In this document: piece after piece, positions 6,453 to 15,237 of the stretch
How the letters are laid out: every line of letters starts with the position of its first letter
How positions within the stretch are numbered: the first letter of the stretch is position 1
From: JAVVRI01 sp036654795
Lineage (GTDB): Bacteria > Bacteroidota > Bacteroidia > Bacteroidales > Tannerellaceae
Direction: 5' to 3'
DNA: 17,110 nucleotides
Assembly: GCA_036654795.1 (NCBI GenBank)
Contig: JAVVRI010000058.1
Span: 1-17,110 of the forward strand
Notes under the pieces: generated by a model
Told to the model about the DNA's origin: nothing
The model's database searches: none
The model's input: the letters and a program-made list of their open reading frames with translations, nothing else
Made by a program: the position numbers and the translations under genes

Positions 6453-8186
6453 ATGAAACTAACAAATCTACTAGTAAGTCTGACTCTTTCAGTCTTTACT
6501 GCAGGAGCACAAACTAATTGGCATAGCCCCATGAATGCGGGGTTTCCCACAGTACAGAACCAAGGATGGACAAGCGAAATCGGCCAAACATACAGCCGCC
6601 TTCCTGATCGGGCGCAAACACAAATCCGTCCTGACGTATGGAGTCTGTCGCGCAACTCCGCCGGTCTGGCCATTCATTTTTACAGCAACGCACCAAAAAT
6701 TCAGGTACGTTACACAGTGAGCGGAGGGCATAGCATGCCTCACATGCCTGCTACGGGCGTATCCGGCATCGACCTATATGCTACAAACAGTGATGGAGAA
6801 GAACGTTTCTGCTTCGGTGATTATTCTTTTGGCGACACCATTCGCTACAGCTATAACAATATAGGAAAAGACCGCTATCATAACCGCGGATTTGAATATC
6901 ATTTATACCTTCCGCTTTATAACAGTGTAAAATGGATGGAGATCGGCATACCGGAAGGATGCGAACTGCAATTCCTCCCTCAGGCTGCTGAAAAGCCGGT
7001 GGTGCTTTATGGCACCTCCATCGCGCAAGGGGCTTGTGCCTCCAGACCGGGAATGGCTTGGGGAAACATTTTGCAACGGGCGCTCGACTACCCACTGATA
7101 AACCTCGGTTTTTCCGGTAATGGACGATTGGAGAAGGAGATGTTACAATATATCACTGAAATAGATGCTCGCCTTTACCTGCTGGATTGCCTGCCCAACC
7201 TGCCGGAGCGGAGCGAAGAAGAGATTGCCCAACTCGTCAAGGATGCAGTCAAGCAAATACGCCAGACGCGAACGGCCCCTATCCTGCTAATCGATCATGC
7301 CGGTTATTCCAACGCCGGGACAGACACCAAACGTTACGAGTCGTATGCACACACGAACCGTGCCTCTCGCAAAGCCTACGAAGCCTTGCTGGCCGAAGGC
7401 GTAGCAAACCTCTATTACCTTTCGCACGATGAATTAAACATGCCGTCTGATGGCTGGGTAGACTATGTCCATCCCTCCGACCTCGGTATGCAACAACAGG
7501 CCAACGCCGTAGAAAAGAAAGTACGCGAAATCCTACACCTTCCGCAAGGCTCCCTGCTCACTACCCGCCCCGTTACGCAACGCCGCGAACCGGACAATTA
7601 TGAATGGCAAAAACGTCACCGCGAAGTGTTAGCTCTCAATAAAAGTAATCCACCGAAGGCTCTGATCATAGGAAACTCTATTACGCATTTTTGGGGCGGC
7701 GAACCGGCCGGTCCTCATAAAAGCGGTCCGGATAGTTGGGACAAGGTGATGCGTCCCGCTGGTTTTCGTAACTTAGGCTACGGATGGGATCGGGTAGAGA
7801 ATGTATTATGGCGCGTTTATCACGATGAACTGGATGGATATAATGCCGAGAAGATCGTCCTCATGATCGGCACGAACAATCAAGGGCTTAATAGTGATGA
7901 CGAAATTGTTGAAGGCCTTCGCCTCCTGCTTTCGGCTATCAAAGACAAGCAGCCCAAGGCGGACATCAAAGTAGTAGGCATTCTCCCTCGCCGCAACCTA
8001 GAAACATGGGTAAGCAGCATCAACCAACGCATCCGCCAGTTAGCAGAAAAAGAAGGCTACCGGTTTAAAGATGCCGGCAGCCCATTATTACAGAAAGATG
8101 GCAAAATCAATGAAAGCCTCTTTAGCGACGGCTTGCATCCCAACGCAAAAGGCTATCGTGTCATTGCGTCGGGCATCGCTGAATAA
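6453..8186 (+). CDS. exported two-domain SGNH/GDSL esterase (GxDLY family)
   Basis: A 577-aa exported hydrolase. The ATG at 6453 starts a clean signal peptide, probably cleaved after TAGA near residue 19; an in-frame TTG at 6426 overlaps the promoter box and is not used here. An N-terminal beta-rich domain bears GIDLY (about 105-109), the signature of the GxDLY domain found before lipase/acylhydrolase domains. The first SGNH domain has Ser189 in YGTSIAQG, Gly/Asn in FSGNG, Asn in DCLPN, and Asp337/His340 in DYVHP. The second has Ser409 in GNSIT, NLGYGWD, Asn475 in GTNNQG, and Asp559/His562 in DGLHPN. Both catalytic sets look complete, so the protein may have two active sites. By family it probably removes acyl (for example acetyl) groups from a glycan, but the substrate is not shown. 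It is divergent from the kinase operon and overlaps the 3' end of pncC by 34 bp. Confidence 0.9.
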   Translation: MKLTNLLVSLTLSVFTAGAQTNWHSPMNAGFPTVQNQGWTSEIGQTYSRLPDRAQTQIRPDVWSLSRNSAGLAIHFYSNAPKIQVRYTVSGGHSMPHMPATGVSGIDLYATNSDGEERFCFGDYSFGDTIRYSYNNIGKDRYHNRGFEYHLYLPLYNSVKWMEIGIPEGCELQFLPQAAEKPVVLYGTSIAQGACASRPGMAWGNILQRALDYPLINLGFSGNGRLEKEMLQYITEIDARLYLLDCLPNLPERSEEEIAQLVKDAVKQIRQTRTAPILLIDHAGYSNAGTDTKRYESYAHTNRASRKAYEALLAEGVANLYYLSHDELNMPSDGWVDYVHPSDLGMQQQANAVEKKVREILHLPQGSLLTTRPVTQRREPDNYEWQKRHREVLALNKSNPPKALIIGNSITHFWGGEPAGPHKSGPDSWDKVMRPAGFRNLGYGWDRVENVLWRVYHDELDGYNAEKIVLMIGTNNQGLNSDDEIVEGLRLLLSAIKDKQPKADIKVVGILPRRNLETWVSSINQRIRQLAEKEGYRFKDAGSPLLQKDGKINESLFSDGLHPNAKGYRVIASGIAE

Positions 8187-8668
8187 GTATGTAGCAGATC
8201 GAGCAACATTAACAAAGCAGCATCAGCCGAACGCTGAATATTATCCGTACGGGAAAGACCAAAGTGGTGACAAACCGACACCACTTTATCCCTTACGGCT
8301 GCTGCAATCCACACGGTACCTACCGGTTTTTCGGGCGTTCCTCCGCCCGGGCCGGCAATGCCGGAGGTGGCTACGGCGCAATCCGCACCTAACACCCGAA
8401 TGGCGCCAAGTGCCATCTGCTCTACCACTTCACCACTTACCGCTCCATGCAAAAACAGATCCTCACCCGAAACACCCAATACTCGAAGCTTCACCTCATT
8501 ACTATACGAAACCACTCCGCCAACAAAATAAGCAGAACTACCGGCAACAGAGGTTATCATGCTGGCAATACGTCCACCCGTGCAACTCTCTGCCGTAGCC
8601 ATCATTAAGCCGCATTGACTTAACGCCTGCCCCACTTGTTCGGCTAAAGTCATATTTTCGTTTATCAT
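8153..8668 (-). CDS. pncC: CinA-family nicotinamide-nucleotide amidohydrolase
   Basis: A 171-aa protein corresponding to the stand-alone C-terminal domain of CinA. In characterised members it is an NMN deamidase that converts nicotinamide mononucleotide to nicotinate mononucleotide plus ammonia in pyridine-nucleotide salvage. Family signatures are TAESCTGGRIASMIT with the presumed catalytic Ser28, GGVVSYSNEVK ending at Lys60, and TSGIAGPGGGTPEKPVGT at 101-118. The N-terminal molybdopterin-binding-like half of full-length CinA is absent, as in many bacteria. It lies 26 bp downstream of tsaD on the same strand, so the two are probably co-transcribed. Its last 11 codons, including the stop TAG, are antisense to the end of the SGNH esterase, leaving no room for an intergenic terminator. 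Confidence 0.92.
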   Translation of the reverse strand: MINENMTLAEQVGQALSQCGLMMATAESCTGGRIASMITSVAGSSAYFVGGVVSYSNEVKLRVLGVSGEDLFLHGAVSGEVVEQMALGAIRVLGADCAVATSGIAGPGGGTPEKPVGTVWIAAAVRDKVVSVCHHFGLSRTDNIQRSADAALLMLLDLLHTYSAMPDAMTR

Positions 8669-8694
8669 CGTTTCCTGTTTTATATACTAAAGAA

Positions 8695-9714
8695 TCAGAT
8701 TACCACACGAGAGAAGGGCACAGCGTCCATCTCGCAGAAGTCTTTATCCAGGTACTTATAGTATCCGGTTATAGCCACCATGGCAGCATTATCTGTCGTA
8801 AAGGAAAACTTCGGGATATGCACCTTCCAGCCCAACCGTTTACTATGATCCAAAAAAGCATCTCGCAAGCCGGAATTGGCAGATACGCCACCGGCAACGG
8901 CAACTTCTTTAATATTTAAATCTTTGGCTGCTTTGCGCAGTTTATCCATTAAAATATCGATTACAGTAGTCTGTAAGGAGGCACAAAGATCCTTTTTATT
9001 CTTTTCAATAAAACCCGGATCAAGTTTCAACTCATCGCGCAAGGTATAGAGGAAAGAGGTCTTCAGCCCGCTAAAGCTATAGTTATAACCCTGTATATGG
9101 GGTTTGCAAAAAGTAAAAGCCTTCGGATTCCCCTCGTTTGCCAAGCGGTTTACCACCGGTCCACCGGGATAGCCCAAACCCATTACCTTGGCACATTTAT
9201 CGAACGCCTCGCCGGCAGCATCATCAATCGTCTGACCAATCACCTCCATGTCGTTATAGGCATTTACCTTAATAATCTGAGAGTTTCCTCCTGAAACCAA
9301 TAGACAAAGGAAAGGGAAAGAGGGCTGATCGTGATCGTCGGGCGTCTCTTTAATAAAGTGAGCCAACACATGTGCTTGCAAATGGTTAATCTCGATCATC
9401 GGAACATCAAGCGAAGCAGCCAGCCCCTTCGCAAAAGAAGTACCAACCAGCAAAGAGCCCAACAATCCGGGGCCACGAGTAAAAGCAATTGCATTGAGTT
9501 CGGATTTATTCACGCCGGCACGTTTCAGCGCTTCGGTTACAACCGGAATGATGTTTTGTTGATGCGCGCGCGAAGCTAGTTCCGGCACGACGCCACCAAA
9601 TGCTTCATGAACAGCCTGACTGGCAATTACATTGGATAGCATCACGCCGTCCCGTATCACAGACGATGAAGTATCATCGCAAGATGATTCAATTCCTAAT
9701 ATTATTACACTCAT
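8695..9714 (-). CDS. tsaD: tRNA N6-adenosine threonylcarbamoyltransferase TsaD
   Basis: A 339-aa cytoplasmic protein of the Kae1/TsaD family. It transfers the threonylcarbamoyl group from threonylcarbamoyl-AMP to A37 of ANN-decoding tRNAs (t6A), together with TsaB and TsaE, whose genes are not in this window. Visible hallmarks are GIESSCDDT at the N terminus, the metal-binding histidines His111 and His115 in INHLQAHVLAH, the ATP-binding segment LLVSGGNSQI, GEAFDKCAKVMGLGYPGGP, VAGGVSANSGLR, and Asp308 in FTTDNAAM. Length and motif order are normal. Its start is 61 bp from that of tamB on the opposite strand, and pncC follows it. The ATG at 9712-9714 is supported by homology, since the protein begins directly with the first strand of the fold. 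Confidence 0.97.
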   Translation of the reverse strand: MSVIILGIESSCDDTSSSVIRDGVMLSNVIASQAVHEAFGGVVPELASRAHQQNIIPVVTEALKRAGVNKSELNAIAFTRGPGLLGSLLVGTSFAKGLAASLDVPMIEINHLQAHVLAHFIKETPDDHDQPSFPFLCLLVSGGNSQIIKVNAYNDMEVIGQTIDDAAGEAFDKCAKVMGLGYPGGPVVNRLANEGNPKAFTFCKPHIQGYNYSFSGLKTSFLYTLRDELKLDPGFIEKNKKDLCASLQTTVIDILMDKLRKAAKDLNIKEVAVAGGVSANSGLRDAFLDHSKRLGWKVHIPKFSFTTDNAAMVAITGYYKYLDKDFCEMDAVPFSRVVI

Positions 9715-9737
9715 AACAGTTATCGTTATTTTTTCTG

Positions 9738-9745
9738 CAAATTAA
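9738..9745 (-). promoter_or_regulatory. possible -7 box for tsaD-pncC
   Basis: On the minus strand this reads TTAATTTG, seven of eight positions of TAnnTTTG. It would start transcription near 9730-9733, giving a leader of about 17-19 nt before tsaD. A second near-match, TAGTTTTC, lies slightly upstream at 9746-9753. Neither has a clear -33 element, so this is tentative. Confidence 0.3.
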
Positions 9746-9768
9746 CGAAAACTATCGCGATAAAAGCG

Positions 9769-9776
9769 TAGTTTTG
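9769..9776 (+). promoter_or_regulatory. -7-like box overlapping the tamB start codon
   Basis: TAGTTTTG matches TAnnTTTG exactly, but its last G is the first base of the GTG at 9776 that appears to start tamB. A transcript from this box would begin after that codon, and no later ATG, GTG or TTG is available in frame nearby. It is therefore either a chance match, a box for another product, or a sign that tamB initiation is unusual. Confidence 0.2.
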
Positions 9777-12700
9777 TGCTAAAATACAGTAAAGACATCA
9801 GAGGACTTAAATACATAATCATCACCCTGCTTGCTTTCTTCTGGATATTCTACGCGGTACCCGCTATTTTACTGCAAGTTCCGTACCTGCAACGTAAGAT
9901 TTCGACAATTGCCACGATTGAGTTATCCAATAGACTGGGCGTACCGGTCAAGATAGGTAAAGTTGATATCGAATGGTTCAACCGTTTGGTATTGGAGAAC
10001 CTTTATTTGGAAGATCAAAACGGCGTGCCTCTTTTCGAAGCGACGCATGTAGCTGCCGGTTTTGAGGTACTTCCGCTGCTGGATGGTAAGTTTGTGTTTA
10101 CTACTGTTCGCCTATTTGGCTTCTCGGTCAACCTGAAAAAGAAAACACCCGATGCTCCGCTAAACCTTCAGTTCGTTCTTGATGCTTTTGCCAGTAAGGA
10201 CACGACAAAGGAAAGTCCGAACATAGATCTTCGCTTTAACTCCATCCTCATCAAACGCGGTAACTTCAACTATGATGTGCAAAGTGAAGCATTCACTCCC
10301 GGAAGATTCAATCCGAAACATATCAACATTAAGAATCTGAGCGCCAAAATATCCATGAAAGCATTCAACAAAGACAGTCTGAATGCCTATATCAAGAAGA
10401 TGAGCTTCGACGAAGGTTCCGGCTTTTCCCTGAATAAATTGACGCTAAATGTGATTGCCAACCAAGACAGCGCCTTCATCAATGACTTCGAGATCAAGCT
10501 GCCACAAAGCAGTTTGAAAATAGGCCGTGCCAATATTGCCTTAACGCAAATAGACAGTTTGCCCCAATTGCTCAACAACGCACCGATAGCATTAAATATT
10601 AATCCGTCTCAAATCTGCCTGAAAGACCTATCTCCCTTCGTACCGGCATTCAGCAACTTCTCCGACACCATCGAACTCTCCGCCGAAGCTACCGGATACA
10701 TTAATAACATCGACCTGAAGCAGTTGATGCTTAAATACAGCGAAAAGATGCTTTTTGTTGGCAAGATGGAATTGAAGGGAATTACAAAACCGGCAGAGAC
10801 CTATCTGTTCGGTCAAGTAAACAAGCTGTATATAACTACCGAAGGACTTTCCGGTCTGCTCAATAACTTCAACAAACGGACGGTTCAATTGCCATTGCCC
10901 GTTCGGAAACTAGGTACAATCAACTTTACTGGAGAAATATCCGGCTTCTTCGACAACTTGGTGGCCTTTGGTAAACTTTCTTCAGCCATCGGCTCCGTAC
11001 AGATGGATATGATATTTGGGAACAACAAAGAAAAGAACATCGCTGCCTATCTGAAAGGACACATCACCACCTCCGATATACAGATCAGCGAACTTCTAAA
11101 GGAAGGCAATCCTTACGGCAAAGTGCGGCTGGATGTTTCACTGGATGCCCACCGCCGAACTGGTGATAGTTTTGCCGGAAAGATAGAAGCCAACGTAAAT
11201 GAATTCGATTTTAAAGGATACCACTACGAGAACATCCTTCTCTCTGGAAACTTTAAAAAGAACAGTTTCGACGGCATGATCCACATTGACGATCCGAACG
11301 CTAAGCTCCATGCAGAAGGCATGTTCGAGCATCAAGGCAAAAACTCAGTATTCAAATTTACCGCAAATCTGAACCATTTCCGACCGGACAGCCTCCACTT
11401 AACAAACAAATACGAAGCACCGGATATCTCCCTATCTCTTGATGCGGACTTTACAGGAGACAACATCGACAATGTGGAAGGTAGCGTAACAGTAGACAGT
11501 CTCTCATTCAAGACTGCCCCAAGTAGCTTTTTCCTCAAACAACTGCAAATCATTGCTACGGGGCATTCGCTCGATCGCCACCTGACTATTGCATCCGATG
11601 TCCTGAACGGTGAAGTGACAGGTGCATACTCATTCACGACTCTTATACCCAGCTTAATACACACCTTTAGGGATTACCTTCCCGCACTGACTAACGCTAC
11701 ACAGAAGCCACACGAGGTAAAAGAAAACGACTTCGCGTTGCTACTCACAATAGAGAACAGCGAAGCACTATCCGAAACATTGAAACTGCCTTTTACAATG
11801 CTTAGTTCCGGACGCATCACGGGGCATTACAACAATCGTTACAACAAATTCAGAGTGGAGGCATTCCTACCTAAATTCAAAATCGGTAAGTCTATGTTCG
11901 AATCCGGCTATCTGGCAGCAGATAATCCGGACGACAAGGTGGAACTTGAGCTGAGAGCCACCAACTACAACCTCAAAGGAACACGCAATTATGTAGATTT
12001 AAAGGTGGATGCCAAAGAAAATCAGATCAATTCCCTCATTAGTTGGGCTAACAACAAAACACACCTCTACAAGGCAGACCTCTCCGCCTCCACCCGCTTT
12101 GTCATAGAAAAGGGCGAAAAAGATCTGTTACGCACAGAAATCAGCCTTCACGAAAGTCCACTCGTCATCAACGATTCGCTTTGGTTAGTTAAACCAGCCT
12201 CCATCACCCTACGCAAGGGAAAGATTGGAATAGATAAATTCTCAGTCGTTCACGATAACCAATATCTGCATCTAAACGGTGTTGTATCAAAAGAACCGAC
12301 CGATACCTTGCAAATGGATCTCAAAGAAATTGAACTTAGCTATATATTTGATATACTAAACATCCCCGCGCTGCAATTTGGCGGCAAAGCTACCGGTACC
12401 TTCAACATCATCGACCTATACAGCAGCCGAATGCTGAATACGGATTTGGAAATAGAGAATTTCTCTTTCAACCAAGTGAATCTTGGGCGACTAAACCTAT
12501 TCAGTGAATGGGACAACGAGCAGAAAGGAATCATGTTGCTGGTTAGTATATACAAAAACGACAGTACGTGGACAGATGTAAATGGTTACATCTATCCGGT
12601 CGGTAAGAAAGCCGGGCTCTCCCTCTACTTCGATGCGAACGACATCAATGTAGCCTTCCTCCATCCCTTCGTAGAAAGTGTAATCAAAGGATTACAAGGG

Positions 12701-14299
12701 CGTGTTTTCGGTAATGTACACCTATATGGTCCGTTCAGCGAACTGACTGTAGACGGAGATGCCTTTATAAAAGATGGTGGACTTGGCATCGACTTTCTGG
12801 ATACTTATTACACCTTTTCAGACTCGATCCACCTCACCCCTGCATCGATCTTGTTCAAAAACATAACCATTAACGACAAGTTCGGCAATCATGCAAATGT
12901 AAACTTAACCTTCAATCATAAGCATTTTAGTGACTTCGATTTCCAAGTGGCCATACAAGCAAAAAATATGCTCATGTTCGATGCTTCCCAAAAGCATAAT
13001 CCGCAGATATTCGGAACAGTGTATGGTACAGGATCAGCACGGATTAAGGGAAACGAACAGTTGATAGACTTCAACATTAATATGCGGAGTGCACCCAAGA
13101 CAGCAATCAATCTCAATTTCATGAACCAGTCAAAAGCGACGGCATACGACTTTATCACCTTCGTCAACAAACGACAGATCGCACAAGCTCAACGTGACAC
13201 CTTGCAAAAAGACTCAATCCCCACCCCCTTACTAACTTTAGAGGATGATGACACCGAACTACGCATGAACTTCCTGTTAGACATCACGCCGGATGCCAAT
13301 ATAGAACTAATTATGGATCCTATTTCCGGCGATAAAATCAAGGGGACAGGTAATGGCAGCATCCAAATTCAGTATGGTACGAAAAGCGACTTGCGCATGT
13401 ATGGTGGCTTTGACATACAAAACGGAAACTACAATTTCAGCCTTCAACAGATTATCCGTAAAGATTTTAAAATACGCGAAGGCAGCACGATTAATTTCCG
13501 TGGAGATCCGACGGATGCCAATCTAAACATCGACGCCATCTATAATTTGACGGCCAATTTGGGCGATTTGGATCAGGCTTTGTTGCAAGAAAGCGCTCGT
13601 ACCAACGTGCCTGTCAATTGCGTGCTAAAACTGGACGGCATGTTAAGAAACCCAGCCATCTCTTTCGACCTTGAGCTGCCGGGTTCCAACGAAGAACTGG
13701 AGCGACAGATGAGAAGTCTGGTAAACACGGAAGACATGATGACACGCCAAATCGTCTACCTACTCGTGCTAAATAAGTTCTATACGCAACAGAACGCAAC
13801 AAGCATAACGAACGGCAAGCAATCCAGCGAATTCAGCGCTGTGGCATCTTCCGCCATCTCTTCACAATTATCCAGCATACTAAACAGTTTTACAGACAAA
13901 GTGCAACTCGGCACGAACATCCGTACCGGTCAAAATGGCTTCACGGATACAGAAATGGAGATGATGCTTTCCAGCCAGTTACTGGACAACCGACTACTAA
14001 TTAACGGGAACTTTGGTTACAAGAACAATCCGGAACAGCGAAACGCCTTTATTGGAGAGTTCGACTTGGAGTATAAGCTAACGAAAACAGGAGATATACG
14101 CCTAAAAGCCTTCAACCACGCAAACGACATGTATCGCGTACTCAAATCATCCTTGACAAGACAAGGGGTTGGCATCATGTTCAAGAAGGACTTTACACGT
14201 CCATCGGAAATCTTCCGCCGTAAACGACTCTTCTTCCTTCCACCGGCCAAGGCAAAAGCCACGATCAATCAAAAGGACTCGATCCCAACTACCAAGTGA
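9776..14299 (+). CDS. tamB: translocation/assembly module TamB (DUF490 family)
   Basis: A 1507-aa envelope protein. A single N-terminal membrane helix at about 12-33 anchors it in the inner membrane, and the rest is a long beta-rich periplasmic stretch of the AsmA/TamB type. The conserved TamB C-terminal domain begins near residue 1165 (DITPDANIELIMDP, then GTGNGSIQIQYG, FDIQNGNYNFSL and INFRGDPTDANL) and continues past LVLNKFYT near 1330. TamB proteins bridge the periplasm, working with a BamA-like partner (TamA, or the lipoprotein TamL in Bacteroidetes) in outer-membrane protein insertion and lipid transport. No such partner is encoded here. The start is a GTG; the frame is closed by TAA at 9761 and contains no ATG before the helix, so GTG at 9776 is the best choice. 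The 3' end overlaps dus on the opposite strand by 31 bp. Confidence 0.92.
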   Translation: MLKYSKDIRGLKYIIITLLAFFWIFYAVPAILLQVPYLQRKISTIATIELSNRLGVPVKIGKVDIEWFNRLVLENLYLEDQNGVPLFEATHVAAGFEVLPLLDGKFVFTTVRLFGFSVNLKKKTPDAPLNLQFVLDAFASKDTTKESPNIDLRFNSILIKRGNFNYDVQSEAFTPGRFNPKHINIKNLSAKISMKAFNKDSLNAYIKKMSFDEGSGFSLNKLTLNVIANQDSAFINDFEIKLPQSSLKIGRANIALTQIDSLPQLLNNAPIALNINPSQICLKDLSPFVPAFSNFSDTIELSAEATGYINNIDLKQLMLKYSEKMLFVGKMELKGITKPAETYLFGQVNKLYITTEGLSGLLNNFNKRTVQLPLPVRKLGTINFTGEISGFFDNLVAFGKLSSAIGSVQMDMIFGNNKEKNIAAYLKGHITTSDIQISELLKEGNPYGKVRLDVSLDAHRRTGDSFAGKIEANVNEFDFKGYHYENILLSGNFKKNSFDGMIHIDDPNAKLHAEGMFEHQGKNSVFKFTANLNHFRPDSLHLTNKYEAPDISLSLDADFTGDNIDNVEGSVTVDSLSFKTAPSSFFLKQLQIIATGHSLDRHLTIASDVLNGEVTGAYSFTTLIPSLIHTFRDYLPALTNATQKPHEVKENDFALLLTIENSEALSETLKLPFTMLSSGRITGHYNNRYNKFRVEAFLPKFKIGKSMFESGYLAADNPDDKVELELRATNYNLKGTRNYVDLKVDAKENQINSLISWANNKTHLYKADLSASTRFVIEKGEKDLLRTEISLHESPLVINDSLWLVKPASITLRKGKIGIDKFSVVHDNQYLHLNGVVSKEPTDTLQMDLKEIELSYIFDILNIPALQFGGKATGTFNIIDLYSSRMLNTDLEIENFSFNQVNLGRLNLFSEWDNEQKGIMLLVSIYKNDSTWTDVNGYIYPVGKKAGLSLYFDANDINVAFLHPFVESVIKGLQGRVFGNVHLYGPFSELTVDGDAFIKDGGLGIDFLDTYYTFSDSIHLTPASILFKNITINDKFGNHANVNLTFNHKHFSDFDFQVAIQAKNMLMFDASQKHNPQIFGTVYGTGSARIKGNEQLIDFNINMRSAPKTAINLNFMNQSKATAYDFITFVNKRQIAQAQRDTLQKDSIPTPLLTLEDDDTELRMNFLLDITPDANIELIMDPISGDKIKGTGNGSIQIQYGTKSDLRMYGGFDIQNGNYNFSLQQIIRKDFKIREGSTINFRGDPTDANLNIDAIYNLTANLGDLDQALLQESARTNVPVNCVLKLDGMLRNPAISFDLELPGSNEELERQMRSLVNTEDMMTRQIVYLLVLNKFYTQQNATSITNGKQSSEFSAVASSAISSQLSSILNSFTDKVQLGTNIRTGQNGFTDTEMEMMLSSQLLDNRLLINGNFGYKNNPEQRNAFIGEFDLEYKLTKTGDIRLKAFNHANDMYRVLKSSLTRQGVGIMFKKDFTRPSEIFRRKRLFFLPPAKAKATINQKDSIPTTK

Positions 14300-15237
14300 T
14301 AATTGCCAATTAGGTTGCAAACGGCAGTTTCATAAGTATTAAGATTACTACTTTTGAGTACTTTTTTGCGCAAATGCTTCTCAGCATCGGGCAGGAAATA
14401 ATCCCAAACGGTTTGCAATTTAGTCAATATCTGGTGCGCGCCTCCTTCCAGACGGGCGCTATATCCTTCCACTAAAAGCTGATGAAAGGCCATCAGCTTC
14501 TCCCTTCGCTCGCGATCAGTCAGCTCCTTTCCTGTCTGATACTCCACAGCCAACCATGGATGAGCCAACAAGCCTCGCCCCATCATCACACCTTGTAATT
14601 CAGGAAAACGGATGGTCACGCCCTCAATATCATCCAGCGAAGCCAGATCTCCATTATAGAAAAGCGGATGTCCGCAAGCTGATTGGAAAAGAGCAAAGGC
14701 TTCCTGATCCACACTACCCTTATATTGCTGCACACCCACACGCGGATGGAGGGTAACGTGGCTTAACGGCAACCGATTGAGGAGAGGAAGCAGCGCCATA
14801 CATTCGTCCGGACGCTCCCAACCCAAACGCAGCTTCACAGAGAAACGAAGTGTAGAAAACTCTCTTATCGTATTTAACAGCTCAACCGCCTCTTCCTTAT
14901 AAGGTAATATGCCAGCTCCACGATGCAAACGGGCTTGCATAGGGAAAGGACAGCCCAAGTTCAGATCTGCCCGCTCATAACCCTGCTCAACAAAGAGTGA
15001 GGCTATCATGCGAAACTCCGCTGACGTAGCAGCAATCAGTTGAGGCGTCAAGGGCGCTAAGTATTGCTCGCTCCGAGCAACGTCTCTTAACTCTTTTGCA
15101 CGAAATCCACCCTTTTCCAAACGGACGAAAGGAGTATAATACATGGAAACTCCACCAAAAACATGATGGTGTGCCTCCCGATAAACAGCATCCGTATAAC
15201 CCTGCAACGGAGCAAAAAGAACATCACACGCTGCCAT
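14269..15237 (-). CDS. dus: tRNA-dihydrouridine synthase
   Basis: A 322-aa FMN-dependent reductase of the Dus family, which converts specific uridines in the D-loop of tRNAs to dihydrouridine using NADPH. Seen in order: FAPLQGYTD at the N terminus (FMN-binding strand), DLNLGCPFP with the catalytic Cys96, SVKLRLGW with Lys135, LHPRVGVQQYKG with His164, the phosphate-binding YNGD at 194-197, and MMGRGLLAHPWL around 218-229. The segment after the catalytic Cys reads MQARLHRGAG, where many family members have lysine at the fourth position after CP. Which Dus subgroup and which uridine cannot be decided. It is the last gene of the mtgA-lipB-dus operon and shares one base with lipB (TAATG), implying translational coupling. 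Its 3' end runs 31 bp into tamB. Confidence 0.93.
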   Translation of the reverse strand: MAACDVLFAPLQGYTDAVYREAHHHVFGGVSMYYTPFVRLEKGGFRAKELRDVARSEQYLAPLTPQLIAATSAEFRMIASLFVEQGYERADLNLGCPFPMQARLHRGAGILPYKEEAVELLNTIREFSTLRFSVKLRLGWERPDECMALLPLLNRLPLSHVTLHPRVGVQQYKGSVDQEAFALFQSACGHPLFYNGDLASLDDIEGVTIRFPELQGVMMGRGLLAHPWLAVEYQTGKELTDRERREKLMAFHQLLVEGYSARLEGGAHQILTKLQTVWDYFLPDAEKHLRKKVLKSSNLNTYETAVCNLIGNYHLVVGIESF

